Positions 44,828-53,612 of a DNA stretch of 64,000 nt are shown one piece after another. This stretch comes from Lachnospiraceae bacterium (GTDB taxonomy: Bacteria; Bacillota; Clostridia; Lachnospirales; Lachnospiraceae), in contig CAJTFW010000006.1 of assembly GCA_910575445.1 (NCBI GenBank), positions 213,491 to 277,490 of the forward strand. Reading direction: 5' to 3'. Position 1 is the stretch's first letter, and every line of letters starts with the position of its first letter. The notes beneath the pieces were generated by a model. That model saw only the letters and a list, made by a program, of their open reading frames with translations. It was not told the origin of the DNA and did not search any database. The translations under genes were made by a program, and so were the position numbers.

Positions 44828-45910
44828 ATGGTTTCTAATCGTTTACTACAGGAGTGCCTAGAAGACTTTTCTAATATTATGCGGCTGTCGATGGCTTTAT
44901 ATGACAGAAATCGAACTTGTGTCGCCGGAGAAGAAGAGCTTGTGCTTCAGGAGGATATTTTTGATATTTTCTGTGAGTCGCCAGCAGATATGCAAGCACT
45001 TGGGAATCGCTATCTGTTCAAGGTTGGAGATGAGGAGATGGGATACGTATTGTCGGTAAGCGGAGGTTCAAAGGATGCATATCCGATGGGACAACTGGCT
45101 GTGCGCCAGCTAGAGCGTATCTTGGAGATGGGATATAGCCGGGAAGATAGGAATCAGTTTATACACAATCTGTTGCTTGACAACCTGCTTCCGGTGGATA
45201 TTGCAAGCTATGCCAAACAGATGCATCTAGGGCCGGACTGTCGTTGGGCGATACTTCTGGTAGAAGGCTCTGGCTGTGATGCATATGATATACAGATGAT
45301 TTTAAAAAATATCCTGGCAAGCCGGACCGGAGATTTTATTACGCCGATGGAAGAAGACTGTGTGGTAGTGGTACGGCGTCTAGAAGAGCGGGAAGGCCAG
45401 ACCGAGATGGAGGAGATGGCACATATTCTGTCAGATACCGTCAGCTCGGAGACACTTTGCAAAGTACGTACTGCCTGTGGTACGATTGCCCATTCGCTTC
45501 GGGAAGTCTCACGCTCTTATAAAGAGGCAAAGATGTCTTTAGAGGTGGCAGAGATATTCTATTCCTCTAAGACGGTGATTACTTACGAGGAACTTGGCAT
45601 TGGAAGACTTATCTATCAGCTTCCAACGCCTTTGTGTGAGATGTTCCTAAAAGAAGTGTTTGGGGAGTATGACCCAAGCAACCTAGATGATGAGATATTG
45701 ACGACGGTCTATCAGTTTATGGAAAACAGTCTGAATCTGTCAGAGACAAGCCGTCAGCTCTTTGTGCATAGAAATACGCTGGTCTATCGCTTAGAGAAGC
45801 TACAAAAGACCATTGGATTGGATATTCGGCAGTTTGAAGATGCGATGACCTTTAAGATTGCTATGATGGTATCGGATTATATGAGATATCTACAGACAAA
45901 ACAGAGGTGA
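44828..45910 (+). CDS. CdaR/PucR-like transcriptional regulator
   Basis: A 360-residue regulator. The C-terminal about 60 residues are the PucR/CdaR helix-turn-helix: FMENSLNLSETSRQLFVHRN, TLVYRLEKLQKTIGLDIR and FEDAMTFKIAMMV. The middle contains a GGDEF-derived regulatory segment type (RTACGTIAHSLREVSRSYKE, AKMSLEVAEIF). The N-terminal about 110 residues look like a small sensory domain beginning SNRLLQECLEDFSNIMRLSM. In related bacteria such regulators control sugar or organic-acid genes. Here it sits just after msmX, under its own promoter, so it may concern carbohydrate uptake. Confidence 0.85.
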   Translation: MVSNRLLQECLEDFSNIMRLSMALYDRNRTCVAGEEELVLQEDIFDIFCESPADMQALGNRYLFKVGDEEMGYVLSVSGGSKDAYPMGQLAVRQLERILEMGYSREDRNQFIHNLLLDNLLPVDIASYAKQMHLGPDCRWAILLVEGSGCDAYDIQMILKNILASRTGDFITPMEEDCVVVVRRLEEREGQTEMEEMAHILSDTVSSETLCKVRTACGTIAHSLREVSRSYKEAKMSLEVAEIFYSSKTVITYEELGIGRLIYQLPTPLCEMFLKEVFGEYDPSNLDDEILTTVYQFMENSLNLSETSRQLFVHRNTLVYRLEKLQKTIGLDIRQFEDAMTFKIAMMVSDYMRYLQTKQR

Positions 45911-45920
45911 AAGGGCGCAG

Positions 45921-46820
45921 ATGACCAAAGAGAAAGCGAATCAACAAAGAGGCTTCCAGAGACTGATGGGAGCCTTTCTCTGTGTTCTGATAGTTGTTAT
46001 TTTCTTGGCAATCTCTCAGAATTCGCAGAAACGCAGGGAAGACATTAAGAAGAGAAAGGTGATAACAGAAGCAGTCATAGCAGAAGAACCAGAAAATATC
46101 GAAGAAAGTGAGAAGATAGAGGAAGAAACACAAGAAGACTGTAAGACGCCAAAGGAGATGGCAACTGAGGTAGAGAAGCTTACCTTTGGGGTCGATGTGT
46201 CTATGTTTCAGGAAGAGATAGACTGGGCGCAGGTGGCAGAGGCAGGGATTGATTTTGTAATGGTGCGTATTGGCTATCGCAAGACGGCAACCGGAGAGAT
46301 TGTGGAGGATGAGCGCGCCAGATATAATCTTCAGGAAGCAGCGGCCAACGGAATCTATTTGGGCGCATATTTTTTCTCCACGGCGGTCGACGAAGCGGAA
46401 GTAAGAGAAGAGGCGGACTGGGTCTGTACATTTTTAAAGGATTATCCGATTACCTATCCAGTGGTCTATAACTGTGAAGGCTTTCAGAGAACCTCAAGCA
46501 GACAGTATGGAATGAGCGTAGAGGAGCGTACGACACTGGCACAGATATTTTTAGACCAGGTAGAAGACGCAGGCTATACGGGGATGTTCTATGCAGCCAA
46601 GGGAGAACTTGAGGACAATCTGCACTGGGATACAGGCCGATTAGAAGCACGCTATCGAATCTGGGTGGCACAATATCTTGATAAGATTTCTGTAGCGCTT
46701 GCCAAGCCGGAATACAACAGAGCATATGCAATGTGGCAGTATACAGACCAGGGAAGGGTACAGGGAATTCAGACGGTGGTCGATTTGAATGTGGCTTATT
46801 TTGGATATGAGAAAGATTAG
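45921..46820 (+). CDS. Membrane-anchored GH25 lysozyme-like protein
   Basis: A 299-residue protein that would cut peptidoglycan outside the cell. Residues about 16-33 are one membrane helix (MGAFLCVLIVVIFLAI) after a basic start, and residues 40-85 are an acidic linker. The GH25 domain follows: FGVDVSMFQEEIDWAQVAEA with the first aspartate, GIDFVMVRIGYR, YLGAYFFSTA, then VVYNCEGF near 180, and ARYRIWVAQY and VDLNVAYFGYEKD at the end. The usual D-x-E catalytic pair is here N-C-E. Loss of one aspartate could reduce activity, or the residue may vary in this subfamily. It starts 10 bases after the previous gene. Confidence 0.85.
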   Translation: MTKEKANQQRGFQRLMGAFLCVLIVVIFLAISQNSQKRREDIKKRKVITEAVIAEEPENIEESEKIEEETQEDCKTPKEMATEVEKLTFGVDVSMFQEEIDWAQVAEAGIDFVMVRIGYRKTATGEIVEDERARYNLQEAAANGIYLGAYFFSTAVDEAEVREEADWVCTFLKDYPITYPVVYNCEGFQRTSSRQYGMSVEERTTLAQIFLDQVEDAGYTGMFYAAKGELEDNLHWDTGRLEARYRIWVAQYLDKISVALAKPEYNRAYAMWQYTDQGRVQGIQTVVDLNVAYFGYEKD

Positions 46821-46878
46821 CAGATTGGACACTCTGGCATATGATATGGTGAAGATACTTAGAAAGAGTTGAATACTT

Positions 46879-47409
46879 ATGGCAATGGATTTTAATACAA
46901 GAGGATGGAACAGAAGGCAAGTGTATCTGTCAGTGACTGGAGTGATTGTGCAGATGGAGATGATGTCGACAGGAGGAAGCGGATATGGTGGATGTACCAG
47001 AATGATTTCTGTGGAGGACGAAGAAGGAGGGATTACCAACTTTATAGTCAGCAGTAATACGTATGTGGTCAACTTCGAGACCTTGTATGAGACGATGCCT
47101 GTAACGGTGTTCTACAGTGGCTCACAGCCAGCGCCCCTTATCTATCCGCCGCAGTTTGTGGCAGCAGTGGTTGCGCCGCAAGTCGAAGGACAGATGGTGA
47201 CTGTGGCTTATTTTAACAATGTGCTGTTAGCTTCTGACCAGTCATTAAAGCTCAATCTCTCACCAGCTACAGAAGTAGTGACAAGAAATAACCAGACTTA
47301 TTATGGAAATCCCGGAGGAAATACGCTGGTGGTATTATATAGTGCCACAACAAGAAGCGTACCGCCACAGACATCACCTGATAAAGTTATCGTGTTGTGC
47401 GGAGAGTAA
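46879..47409 (+). CDS. Unknown 176-residue beta-rich protein
   Basis: I do not recognise this protein. It starts MAMDFNTRGWNRRQVYLSVT and then carries GGSGYGGCTRMISVEDEEGG, VNFETLYETMPVTVFYSGSQ and AVVAPQVEGQMVTVAYFNNV. It has alternating hydrophobic residues, so it is mostly beta strands. There is no signal peptide or membrane helix. The gene lies 58 bases after the GH25 gene. The ribosome site is AGAAAGAG, modest. It may belong to the same transcript. Its function cannot be inferred from what I see. Confidence 0.65.
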   Translation: MAMDFNTRGWNRRQVYLSVTGVIVQMEMMSTGGSGYGGCTRMISVEDEEGGITNFIVSSNTYVVNFETLYETMPVTVFYSGSQPAPLIYPPQFVAAVVAPQVEGQMVTVAYFNNVLLASDQSLKLNLSPATEVVTRNNQTYYGNPGGNTLVVLYSATTRSVPPQTSPDKVIVLCGE

Positions 47410-47421
47410 CAAGTACAAACG

Positions 47422-47470
47422 TTGTGCGCCTCATTTGGATACAACTGTCCGTCTGTGGCGCACAAAATTT
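47422..47470 (+). terminator. Terminator-like hairpin before the hybrid kinase
   Basis: TTGTGCGCC (47422-47430) pairs with GGCGCACAA (47457-47465), followed by AATTT. The loop is long (26 bases). The rest of the gap to 47647 shows nothing else I can assign. Confidence 0.6.
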
Positions 47471-47647
47471 ATAGACTGTCTAGCATCATCCTATCCCATA
47501 TATGCCGTCAAAACGCAAAGACTTGGTTTTTCTGCAATTCTTAGGAAGATTATGGCCAATTTTTTCATGTGTCTATAGTCATTTGGAATAGAATTTGGTA
47601 CAATGAATGGGTGATGAAAATAGGAATGATTTCAGGAGGCAAAAGTA

Positions 47648-50600
47648 GTGCGAACAGACGATTATAAAGTGATTCTAGATTCTCTTCCAAGTACGGGAGT
47701 GTATGTGATACGAGAGGACAACCATAGGATTTTATATTATAACCGTTGTATTAAAGAAGTGATGCCTCGTATTGAGATAGGGATGGTCTGTGATGAGGTA
47801 TGGGCAGGGAGCTGTGCGCATTGCCCGCTTCAATATATCAAAGATAAAAAAGAATGTCGGACAATTAATTATGATAATCCTTTTGGGGATGCGGTGGATG
47901 TTACCGCAGTCAGAACCATATGGGAAAAGAAGACAAAGGCTTTTATCTTGACAATTACACCTCATATGGAAGTGGCGAATTATACATTTTATAAGATTAT
48001 CAGAGGAAATCTGACAGATAATACATATGAGATAGTGAAGATAGACAAGAGGGAACTTGAAAAAATAGGAGAGCTTCCCGATACATTATCTGAATATATG
48101 AAACGATTTGGAGAGAGCGGTGTGGTCTTTGAGGAAGACAGAAGACGCTTTTGGGAATTCTCTAAACTGGAATATCTAAGTGCAGAACTTCGCGGCGGAA
48201 AGACAATGGTCAGCTGCAACTACCGTCGCAAGGTGGGGGAGAAATATCGCTGGTATTCTCTAGAAGTAGTGCCGGATTATCAGTATACGAATGACAGGCA
48301 GAGTGTGATGATTTATGCCAAAGATGTTCACGACGCCTATCAGGAAGGGCTAGAGCGCCAGGAGATTAGCATCGAGAACCAGGAGCGGTTAGCAGCAATT
48401 ATCCGGTCACAGTATCGGATTATGAATACCGTCTACTTGGATACCGGGATGAGTGAGCGGGTATTTTTAAGCAAAGCGGGCAATCTGGACTGGTCGATTA
48501 CCGGAGACTATGAGGAGATTATCCAGAAGACGTTTGGGGAAAATGTCTATGAAGAGGACAGAGAGCGTTTTTTTCATACATTTAGTTTGGCGCGTCTTAG
48601 AAATAAAGCAGAAAAAGTGCAGCATTTCCGGGAAGAAGTCTGCCAGTATCGTCTAAAGGATGATGTGCTTACCTGGGTAGAAGAACATATCTATTATATC
48701 AGGCAAAAAGACAATGTGATTGTCAATATTCTAAGTCGGGATATTACAGAAGAAAAATTATTAGAAGAGAGAACTTCGCAGGAGCGACAGGAGCGGGCAG
48801 TGATTATTCAGAGCCTTAGCAGTCTGTTTTTCTCGTCGTATTATGTCAACTTGGAAGAAAATATCTCTCAGACTGTCTCCCAGAGTGAAGAAGTCGGAGA
48901 GGTACTTGGAAATAAGCGTAATTATATGGAAGCAATCCAGACTTATGCAAGGATTTTTGTACATCCAGAGGACCAGGAAGAATATCTGACAACGTTTGCT
49001 CGTGAAAATCTTATCAAGACTTTGACAAAAGAACATCCTTTTGTGGCGGTAGAGTATCGTAAAACAGACGGCAGATATGCAACGGTAGAAAAAAGCTGGA
49101 TTCGTGCGACCGTTATCTTGGCAGATATGGGAGAAGATGGCGCGAAGACAGCACTCTATGTGGCGCAGGATGTAACAGAGAGCAAAGAAAAAGAAGAGCA
49201 CGCGCGCAAGGTATTGGTGGAAGCATGTGAATCCGCGACACAGGCCAATGCTGCCAAAAGTGATTTTATGTCCAGAATGAGTCATGATATCCGTACACCA
49301 ATGAATGCGATTATCGGGATGACAACGATAGCGGGTGCGCATCTGGACGAGCAGGAGCGCGTAAAAGACTGTCTAAATAAGATCACAGTATCCAGCAGGC
49401 ATCTCTTGTCACTTATCAATGAAGTGTTAGATATGAGCAAGATTGAGTCTGGTAAAATCAGTCTGTCAGAGAAAAATTTTAATCTGTCGGATTTGATACA
49501 AAACCTGATTATGATGGTGCGCTCTTCTGCCAAGGAAAAGCAACATACGTTAGAATTCCATATTTTAAATGTAGAACATGAAGATGTGATTGGGGATGTG
49601 GTAAGACTTCAGCAGGTATTTACCAATATCCTTGGAAATTCCATCAAATATACGCCTCCAGGCGGCAAGTTAGAGTTGGAGATTTCTGAGAAATTCTCGC
49701 AGGTCTATGGATACGGTTGTTATGAATTTGTATTCCGGGACAATGGTATCGGCATGGACGAAGCATTTCTTAAGAAAATCTTCGAGCCTTTTAGCCGTGC
49801 AGAGGATTCCCGTGTCAGCAAGATTGAAGGCACCGGGCTTGGGATGGCGATTACACAGAATATTGTGCATCTGATGAATGGAAATATTCAGGTGGAAAGT
49901 GAGAAGAATAAAGGCTCACAGTTTACCGTGACAATATTTTTAAAACAGCAGCATACGATAGAGCCTAATATGGAGTCATTTGCAGGCTATAAGGTGTTAG
50001 TGGCAGATACTGATATCTGTGCGGCAGAGGCAGCATGTGAGCTTATCAATAAGATGGGGATGAATGCAAGCTGGGTGCCAGGTGGCTATGCAGCACTAGA
50101 ACGTATCCATGGAATGTCACAGGATAATGAGTATTTTGCAGTATTTCTTGCATGGAGAATGTCCGACTTAAACGGTGTAGAGACCGCAAGACGGATTCGT
50201 GCACAGAAGGGAACAGAGAATATTCATATTGTCCTGACTTCATACGACTTGAGTAGTGTGGAAGAAGAAGCACGGGAAGCAGGAGTGGATGAATTTATCT
50301 CCAAACCACTGTTTAAATCGCGTCTAATCTATCTGTTCCAGCGCTTAGCCGGCATAGAAGATGAGATAGAAGTGCTTTCGGGAAAAGATATTCTAGATGC
50401 TTCATTTGAAGGCTGCCGGGTGCTTCTAGCAGAAGACAATGAGCTAAATCGGGAGATTGCCATTGAGATTATCGGAAGCACCAAAGTGGAGATGGAAGTT
50501 GCCGAGAATGGCAAAGAGGCGTTTGAGATGTATATTAAAAAGGACGTCGGATATTATGATTTAATCTTTATGGATATTCAGATGCCAGTGATGAATGGGC

Positions 50601-50788
50601 ATGAAGCCTCTCGTGCCATAAGAAATTCCGGGAAAGCAGATGCCCAGACCATACCGATTGTGGCAATGACAGCCAATGCCTTTGCAGAGGATGCCATCGA
50701 AAGCCAAAAGGCAGGGATGAATGAGCATATCAGCAAGCCATTAGATCTGAAATGTTTGATGGAGTGTATGGGGCGGTGGCTGACTTAG
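47648..50788 (+). CDS. Hybrid sensor histidine kinase with PAS-like sensors and two receiver domains
   Basis: A 1046-residue cytoplasmic kinase without obvious membrane helices. The first about 110 residues are PAS-like with cysteines (WAGSCAHCPLQYIKDKKECR). Further sensor-type domains lie near 120-235, 250-370 and 385-510. HisKA has RMSHDIRTPMNAIIGMT near residue 545. The ATP domain has ILGNSIKYTPPGGKLEL, RDNGIGMDEAF and GTGLGMAITQNIV. Receiver 1 (about 780-895) has FLAWRMSDLNG, so its phosphorylated aspartate is missing. Receiver 2 (about 922-1046) has LAEDNELNRE and LIFMDIQMPVMNG with an intact aspartate near 975. The start is GTG, 8 bases after AGGAGG. Its output partner is unknown. Confidence 0.9.
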   Translation: MRTDDYKVILDSLPSTGVYVIREDNHRILYYNRCIKEVMPRIEIGMVCDEVWAGSCAHCPLQYIKDKKECRTINYDNPFGDAVDVTAVRTIWEKKTKAFILTITPHMEVANYTFYKIIRGNLTDNTYEIVKIDKRELEKIGELPDTLSEYMKRFGESGVVFEEDRRRFWEFSKLEYLSAELRGGKTMVSCNYRRKVGEKYRWYSLEVVPDYQYTNDRQSVMIYAKDVHDAYQEGLERQEISIENQERLAAIIRSQYRIMNTVYLDTGMSERVFLSKAGNLDWSITGDYEEIIQKTFGENVYEEDRERFFHTFSLARLRNKAEKVQHFREEVCQYRLKDDVLTWVEEHIYYIRQKDNVIVNILSRDITEEKLLEERTSQERQERAVIIQSLSSLFFSSYYVNLEENISQTVSQSEEVGEVLGNKRNYMEAIQTYARIFVHPEDQEEYLTTFARENLIKTLTKEHPFVAVEYRKTDGRYATVEKSWIRATVILADMGEDGAKTALYVAQDVTESKEKEEHARKVLVEACESATQANAAKSDFMSRMSHDIRTPMNAIIGMTTIAGAHLDEQERVKDCLNKITVSSRHLLSLINEVLDMSKIESGKISLSEKNFNLSDLIQNLIMMVRSSAKEKQHTLEFHILNVEHEDVIGDVVRLQQVFTNILGNSIKYTPPGGKLELEISEKFSQVYGYGCYEFVFRDNGIGMDEAFLKKIFEPFSRAEDSRVSKIEGTGLGMAITQNIVHLMNGNIQVESEKNKGSQFTVTIFLKQQHTIEPNMESFAGYKVLVADTDICAAEAACELINKMGMNASWVPGGYAALERIHGMSQDNEYFAVFLAWRMSDLNGVETARRIRAQKGTENIHIVLTSYDLSSVEEEAREAGVDEFISKPLFKSRLIYLFQRLAGIEDEIEVLSGKDILDASFEGCRVLLAEDNELNREIAIEIIGSTKVEMEVAENGKEAFEMYIKKDVGYYDLIFMDIQMPVMNGHEASRAIRNSGKADAQTIPIVAMTANAFAEDAIESQKAGMNEHISKPLDLKCLMECMGRWLT

Positions 50789-52077
50789 CGAAGTCGATTG
50801 CTTAAAACTACTGTAAACGTGCTTCCTCCTCCGGGCGTATCGCTGACTAGAAGCTGCCCGTTATGAGCTGCGACAATCTCAGCGGCGATACAGAGACCAA
50901 GGCCAAAGTGGTCTTTGTCACTTCTGGACTGGTCAGCGCGATAAAAACGCTCGAATATATGTTCTTTTTTGTCGTCTGGGATGCCAATGCCATTGTCTGA
51001 TACCAACAGTTGAAGCATTTTGCTGTCATATGTTAGAAGAAGTTCAATACGTCCGCCTTCCGGCGTATAACTGATAGCATTGTGCAAGAGAATCGCAAGA
51101 ACCTGACGGATGCGCTCCTTATCACAGAGGACAGCAGGAACCGCTTCCTCCGGGAGCCTGATAAAGAGCCGGATGGATTTTTCGGAAGCGATTGGCTCAA
51201 AGGCTTCAAAGGTGTCCAGAAGTAATGTGTCTAACTCTGTCGGTGTTTTTTGGATGCTCCATCTGCAACTGTCAGCTTTGGTAAGAAGAAGCATATCATC
51301 AATTAAACGGGACATACGAAGTCCTTCAGACTGGATAGATTCTATAAAATGCACCTGTTCTTTTTCTGAGGCCTTCAGGGAAGCAGAAGCACAGGAGAGA
51401 ATCACAGCAAGCGGCGTACGAAGCTCATGGGAGGCAGAGGCGATAAACTGGCTTTGCTGCCTTTGATTCTCCTCTAAGGGCTTTAGAATCCGTTTGGTAA
51501 AATAAAAGGAAAACAACACTAATAAAAAAGAAGCAAAGATATCAAGGGTAAGAAATAAAATACGCTGTGTTCGTATCTGCCTCAGAAGTGGTTCCATAGA
51601 ACATAAAAGCATCACCTGAAAGGTGCCATTGCTTCGCTCAGAGGTGGCAACACAGGCGTAGTAGTCGTTGCTTCTGCTACCCTTAGAGGAAAATAAAAAA
51701 TCTTCATGATAAGTAGCAAGCGTGTTTGTAAGGGAAGTAATCTCAAAGGTGCGCTCATAGACTTCCCAGGCTATATGAAACAGTTGTTTTTGTTCGGAGG
51801 TGCTTCGCTCATTGTAGAGAAAAGGGGCACCATTATCGATAATATTAATCAGATATTTTCCATTATCTTCCATACGGGTCAGCCATTCGTGAGTGATAAT
51901 GGTCTGCTGTTCCAGATTGCTGATAACCGTATTCATATCGTTTTGAAAAGAGATAAAATGGCTGCGTCGTAAGCCCTGTTCGGAGATATAGAGGTATCCG
52001 AAAGACATTACAAGCAAGATAAAGGTCGTAATGCCAGCACACAAGGATGCAAGCCGGATATGGACTTTTTGAAACAT
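50785..52077 (-). CDS. Membrane sensor histidine kinase
   Basis: A 430-residue kinase, convergent with the hybrid kinase (their ends overlap by 4 bases). Residues about 10-32 and 180-202 are membrane helices that flank an extracytoplasmic domain of about 145 residues. The H-box is FIASASHELRTPLAVILSCA. The ATP domain contains LLHNAISYTPEGGRIELL (N), VSDNGIGIPDDKKEHIFERF (G1/F) and FGLGLCIAAEIV (G2). I chose the ATG at 52077 with AAAGGAGG 7 bases before it; the 26 codons upstream overlap the regulator and have no ribosome site. It is encoded 19 bases after its regulator. Confidence 0.93.
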   Translation of the reverse strand: MFQKVHIRLASLCAGITTFILLVMSFGYLYISEQGLRRSHFISFQNDMNTVISNLEQQTIITHEWLTRMEDNGKYLINIIDNGAPFLYNERSTSEQKQLFHIAWEVYERTFEITSLTNTLATYHEDFLFSSKGSRSNDYYACVATSERSNGTFQVMLLCSMEPLLRQIRTQRILFLTLDIFASFLLVLFSFYFTKRILKPLEENQRQQSQFIASASHELRTPLAVILSCASASLKASEKEQVHFIESIQSEGLRMSRLIDDMLLLTKADSCRWSIQKTPTELDTLLLDTFEAFEPIASEKSIRLFIRLPEEAVPAVLCDKERIRQVLAILLHNAISYTPEGGRIELLLTYDSKMLQLLVSDNGIGIPDDKKEHIFERFYRADQSRSDKDHFGLGLCIAAEIVAAHNGQLLVSDTPGGGSTFTVVLSNRLR

Positions 52078-52096
52078 CAAATACCTCCTTTCTCTT

Positions 52097-52768
52097 TTAC
52101 TGTTCCATCCGGTAGCCGATACCGCGAACGGTCTGGATGCGCACTGAGCTTCCAATGGTCTTTAAGCGTCTTCTTAGGAAATGGATGTAATTGTCCAGAT
52201 TTCCTTCTTCTACATCACTGTCCATCCCCCATACTTTGGTCAATAAAAGTGTACGTGAGAGCGTCTGATTAGGACTTCTAAGGAAGGCCTCTAAAAGCGT
52301 GGCTTCTCTTTTAGAGAGGCTACAAAAGCTTTTGGGGCCTTTTAGCATGTTCTCATCAGGCGAGTAGGTAATATTGCCAAAAGTAAGCGCTTCGCCAAGC
52401 TGAAGATGTCTGGGACGACGAGAGACACAGCGAATACGGGCCATCAGTTCCTGAAAGGCAAAGGGCTTGACAAGGTAATCATCCGCACCAAGGTCAAGAC
52501 CGGTGACTTTGTCATCTAGCGTGCCAAGAGCTGTGATAAGAAGAACTGGTGTCTGATTACCGGACTGGCGCATCCTTTGCAAAATCTCGGTGCCACTTAG
52601 GTTAGGAAGCATCCGGTCTAAAAGGATTAAGTCATGGATGTTCTCTTCTATATAATAGAGTGCTTCTTCGCCATCTGTGCAGGTGTCTACCTGAAAACCT
52701 TCAGAAGTGAGCGAAAAGGCAAGAGAGTCATTTAGGTGTTGGTCATCTTCTACAAGCAGGATTCGCAT
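52097..52768 (-). CDS. OmpR-family response regulator
   Basis: A 223-residue regulator. The receiver has VEDDQHLND, phosphorylated D51 in LILLDRMLPNLSG and the lysine in YLVKPFAFQEL. The DNA-binding domain contains LSKREATLLEAFLRSPNQTL and NYIHFLRRRLKTIG. It is divergent, with 223 bases between, from the lipoprotein/binding-protein operon, and tandem 11-bp-spaced repeats lie over the -35 of that operon, so this regulator probably controls it. Note AAGG then 11 bases before the ATG, a weak site. Confidence 0.93.
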   Translation of the reverse strand: MRILLVEDDQHLNDSLAFSLTSEGFQVDTCTDGEEALYYIEENIHDLILLDRMLPNLSGTEILQRMRQSGNQTPVLLITALGTLDDKVTGLDLGADDYLVKPFAFQELMARIRCVSRRPRHLQLGEALTFGNITYSPDENMLKGPKSFCSLSKREATLLEAFLRSPNQTLSRTLLLTKVWGMDSDVEEGNLDNYIHFLRRRLKTIGSSVRIQTVRGIGYRMEQ

Positions 52769-52918
52769 AGGGGAGTTAGCCTTTCTTTTATTTTTTGGTT
52801 AAGTATATTATAACATGAGAATCTGGAAAGTATCTCTAAAAAATAATGGATTTGTCCCTTGTATTGCCTATATATGAGTGTTTCATAAGAGAAATCGAGA
52901 ATTTTTAAGAATGGATGG

Positions 52919-52955
52919 AAATTTAGAGAAAATTTAGAGGTTTGTTTGGTATGAT
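52919..52955 (+). promoter_or_regulatory. Lipoprotein operon promoter with tandem regulator repeats
   Basis: AAATTTAGAG occurs twice with an 11-base period (52919-52928 and 52930-52939), followed by an extended -10, TTTGG then TATGAT (52950-52955). Direct repeats one helical turn apart at the -35 position are the normal binding pattern of OmpR-family regulators; the divergent regulator gene at 52768 makes it the best candidate. Confidence 0.65.
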
Positions 52956-52991
52956 GCAGATACCACATAAGATATAAGGAGGAAACAAAAG

Positions 52992-53573
52992 ATGATAGGA
53001 CAGTGGAAGAGATGGATGATAACAATGGGAGTGTTTTGTATGTTATGCTTTGGGATATCTGGATGTGGAGATAAGAACAGCGGTGGAAGTAATACAACAG
53101 AAGAAGTGATGACGCCTGCAACAGAAGAACCAGATGAGACAAAGCCAGAAGGTGAGGCAGAACCAGATACAGAAGAGAAGGAGGGGCTTGAAGGAGAAGG
53201 CGAGCATCCATCGGAGGAAACGCCAGATGCTGAAAAAGACTTAGGAGAACCTAACTTGTCAGGGACGATAAAGGAAGTCGATGGGACGCAGTTTACTGTG
53301 GTGGAAGATAAGACGGAGAAGACAGAGGATGGAGACATTATGATAGCTCCAGCTGCTGGTGGAGATGATGCAGACTTTGCGAAAGTCCTAATGGTCTGCG
53401 ATAAGGATACGATATTTTATACAAGAACTATCTATGATGGCGGTGAGCGGTATGAGGATTCGGATGCAGTGATAGAAGACCTTACAGAGGGTGTTTCTGT
53501 AAAGGCATGGGGAAGCTATGAGGAGGATGTCCTGTATGCGAAGACCGTTCAGATAACAAAAGTTGTATTTTAG
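52992..53573 (+). CDS. Small acidic lipoprotein
   Basis: A 193-residue secreted lipoprotein: MGVFCMLCFGISGC is a hydrophobic signal ending in a lipobox (residue 25 cysteine), then a 60-residue Glu/Pro/Thr-rich linker (for example EEPDETKPEGEAEPDTEE). The folded part starts near 90 with SGTIKEVDGTQFTVVEDKTE and ends YAKTVQITKVVF, a small beta-barrel-like unit. I do not recognise the family. It is the first gene after the regulated promoter, 39 bases before the first binding-protein gene. AAGGAGG precedes the ATG. Confidence 0.75.
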   Translation: MIGQWKRWMITMGVFCMLCFGISGCGDKNSGGSNTTEEVMTPATEEPDETKPEGEAEPDTEEKEGLEGEGEHPSEETPDAEKDLGEPNLSGTIKEVDGTQFTVVEDKTEKTEDGDIMIAPAAGGDDADFAKVLMVCDKDTIFYTRTIYDGGERYEDSDAVIEDLTEGVSVKAWGSYEEDVLYAKTVQITKVVF

Positions 53574-53612
53574 CAGCTGTCAGCTGCAGAAGGGGTAAAA
53601 GGTGTAAAAAGG

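Noticed and set aside
48761..49342. 193-residue antisense frame in the hybrid kinase gene
   Set aside because: It overlaps the H-box region of a clear gene and has low-complexity, cysteine-rich shadow composition.
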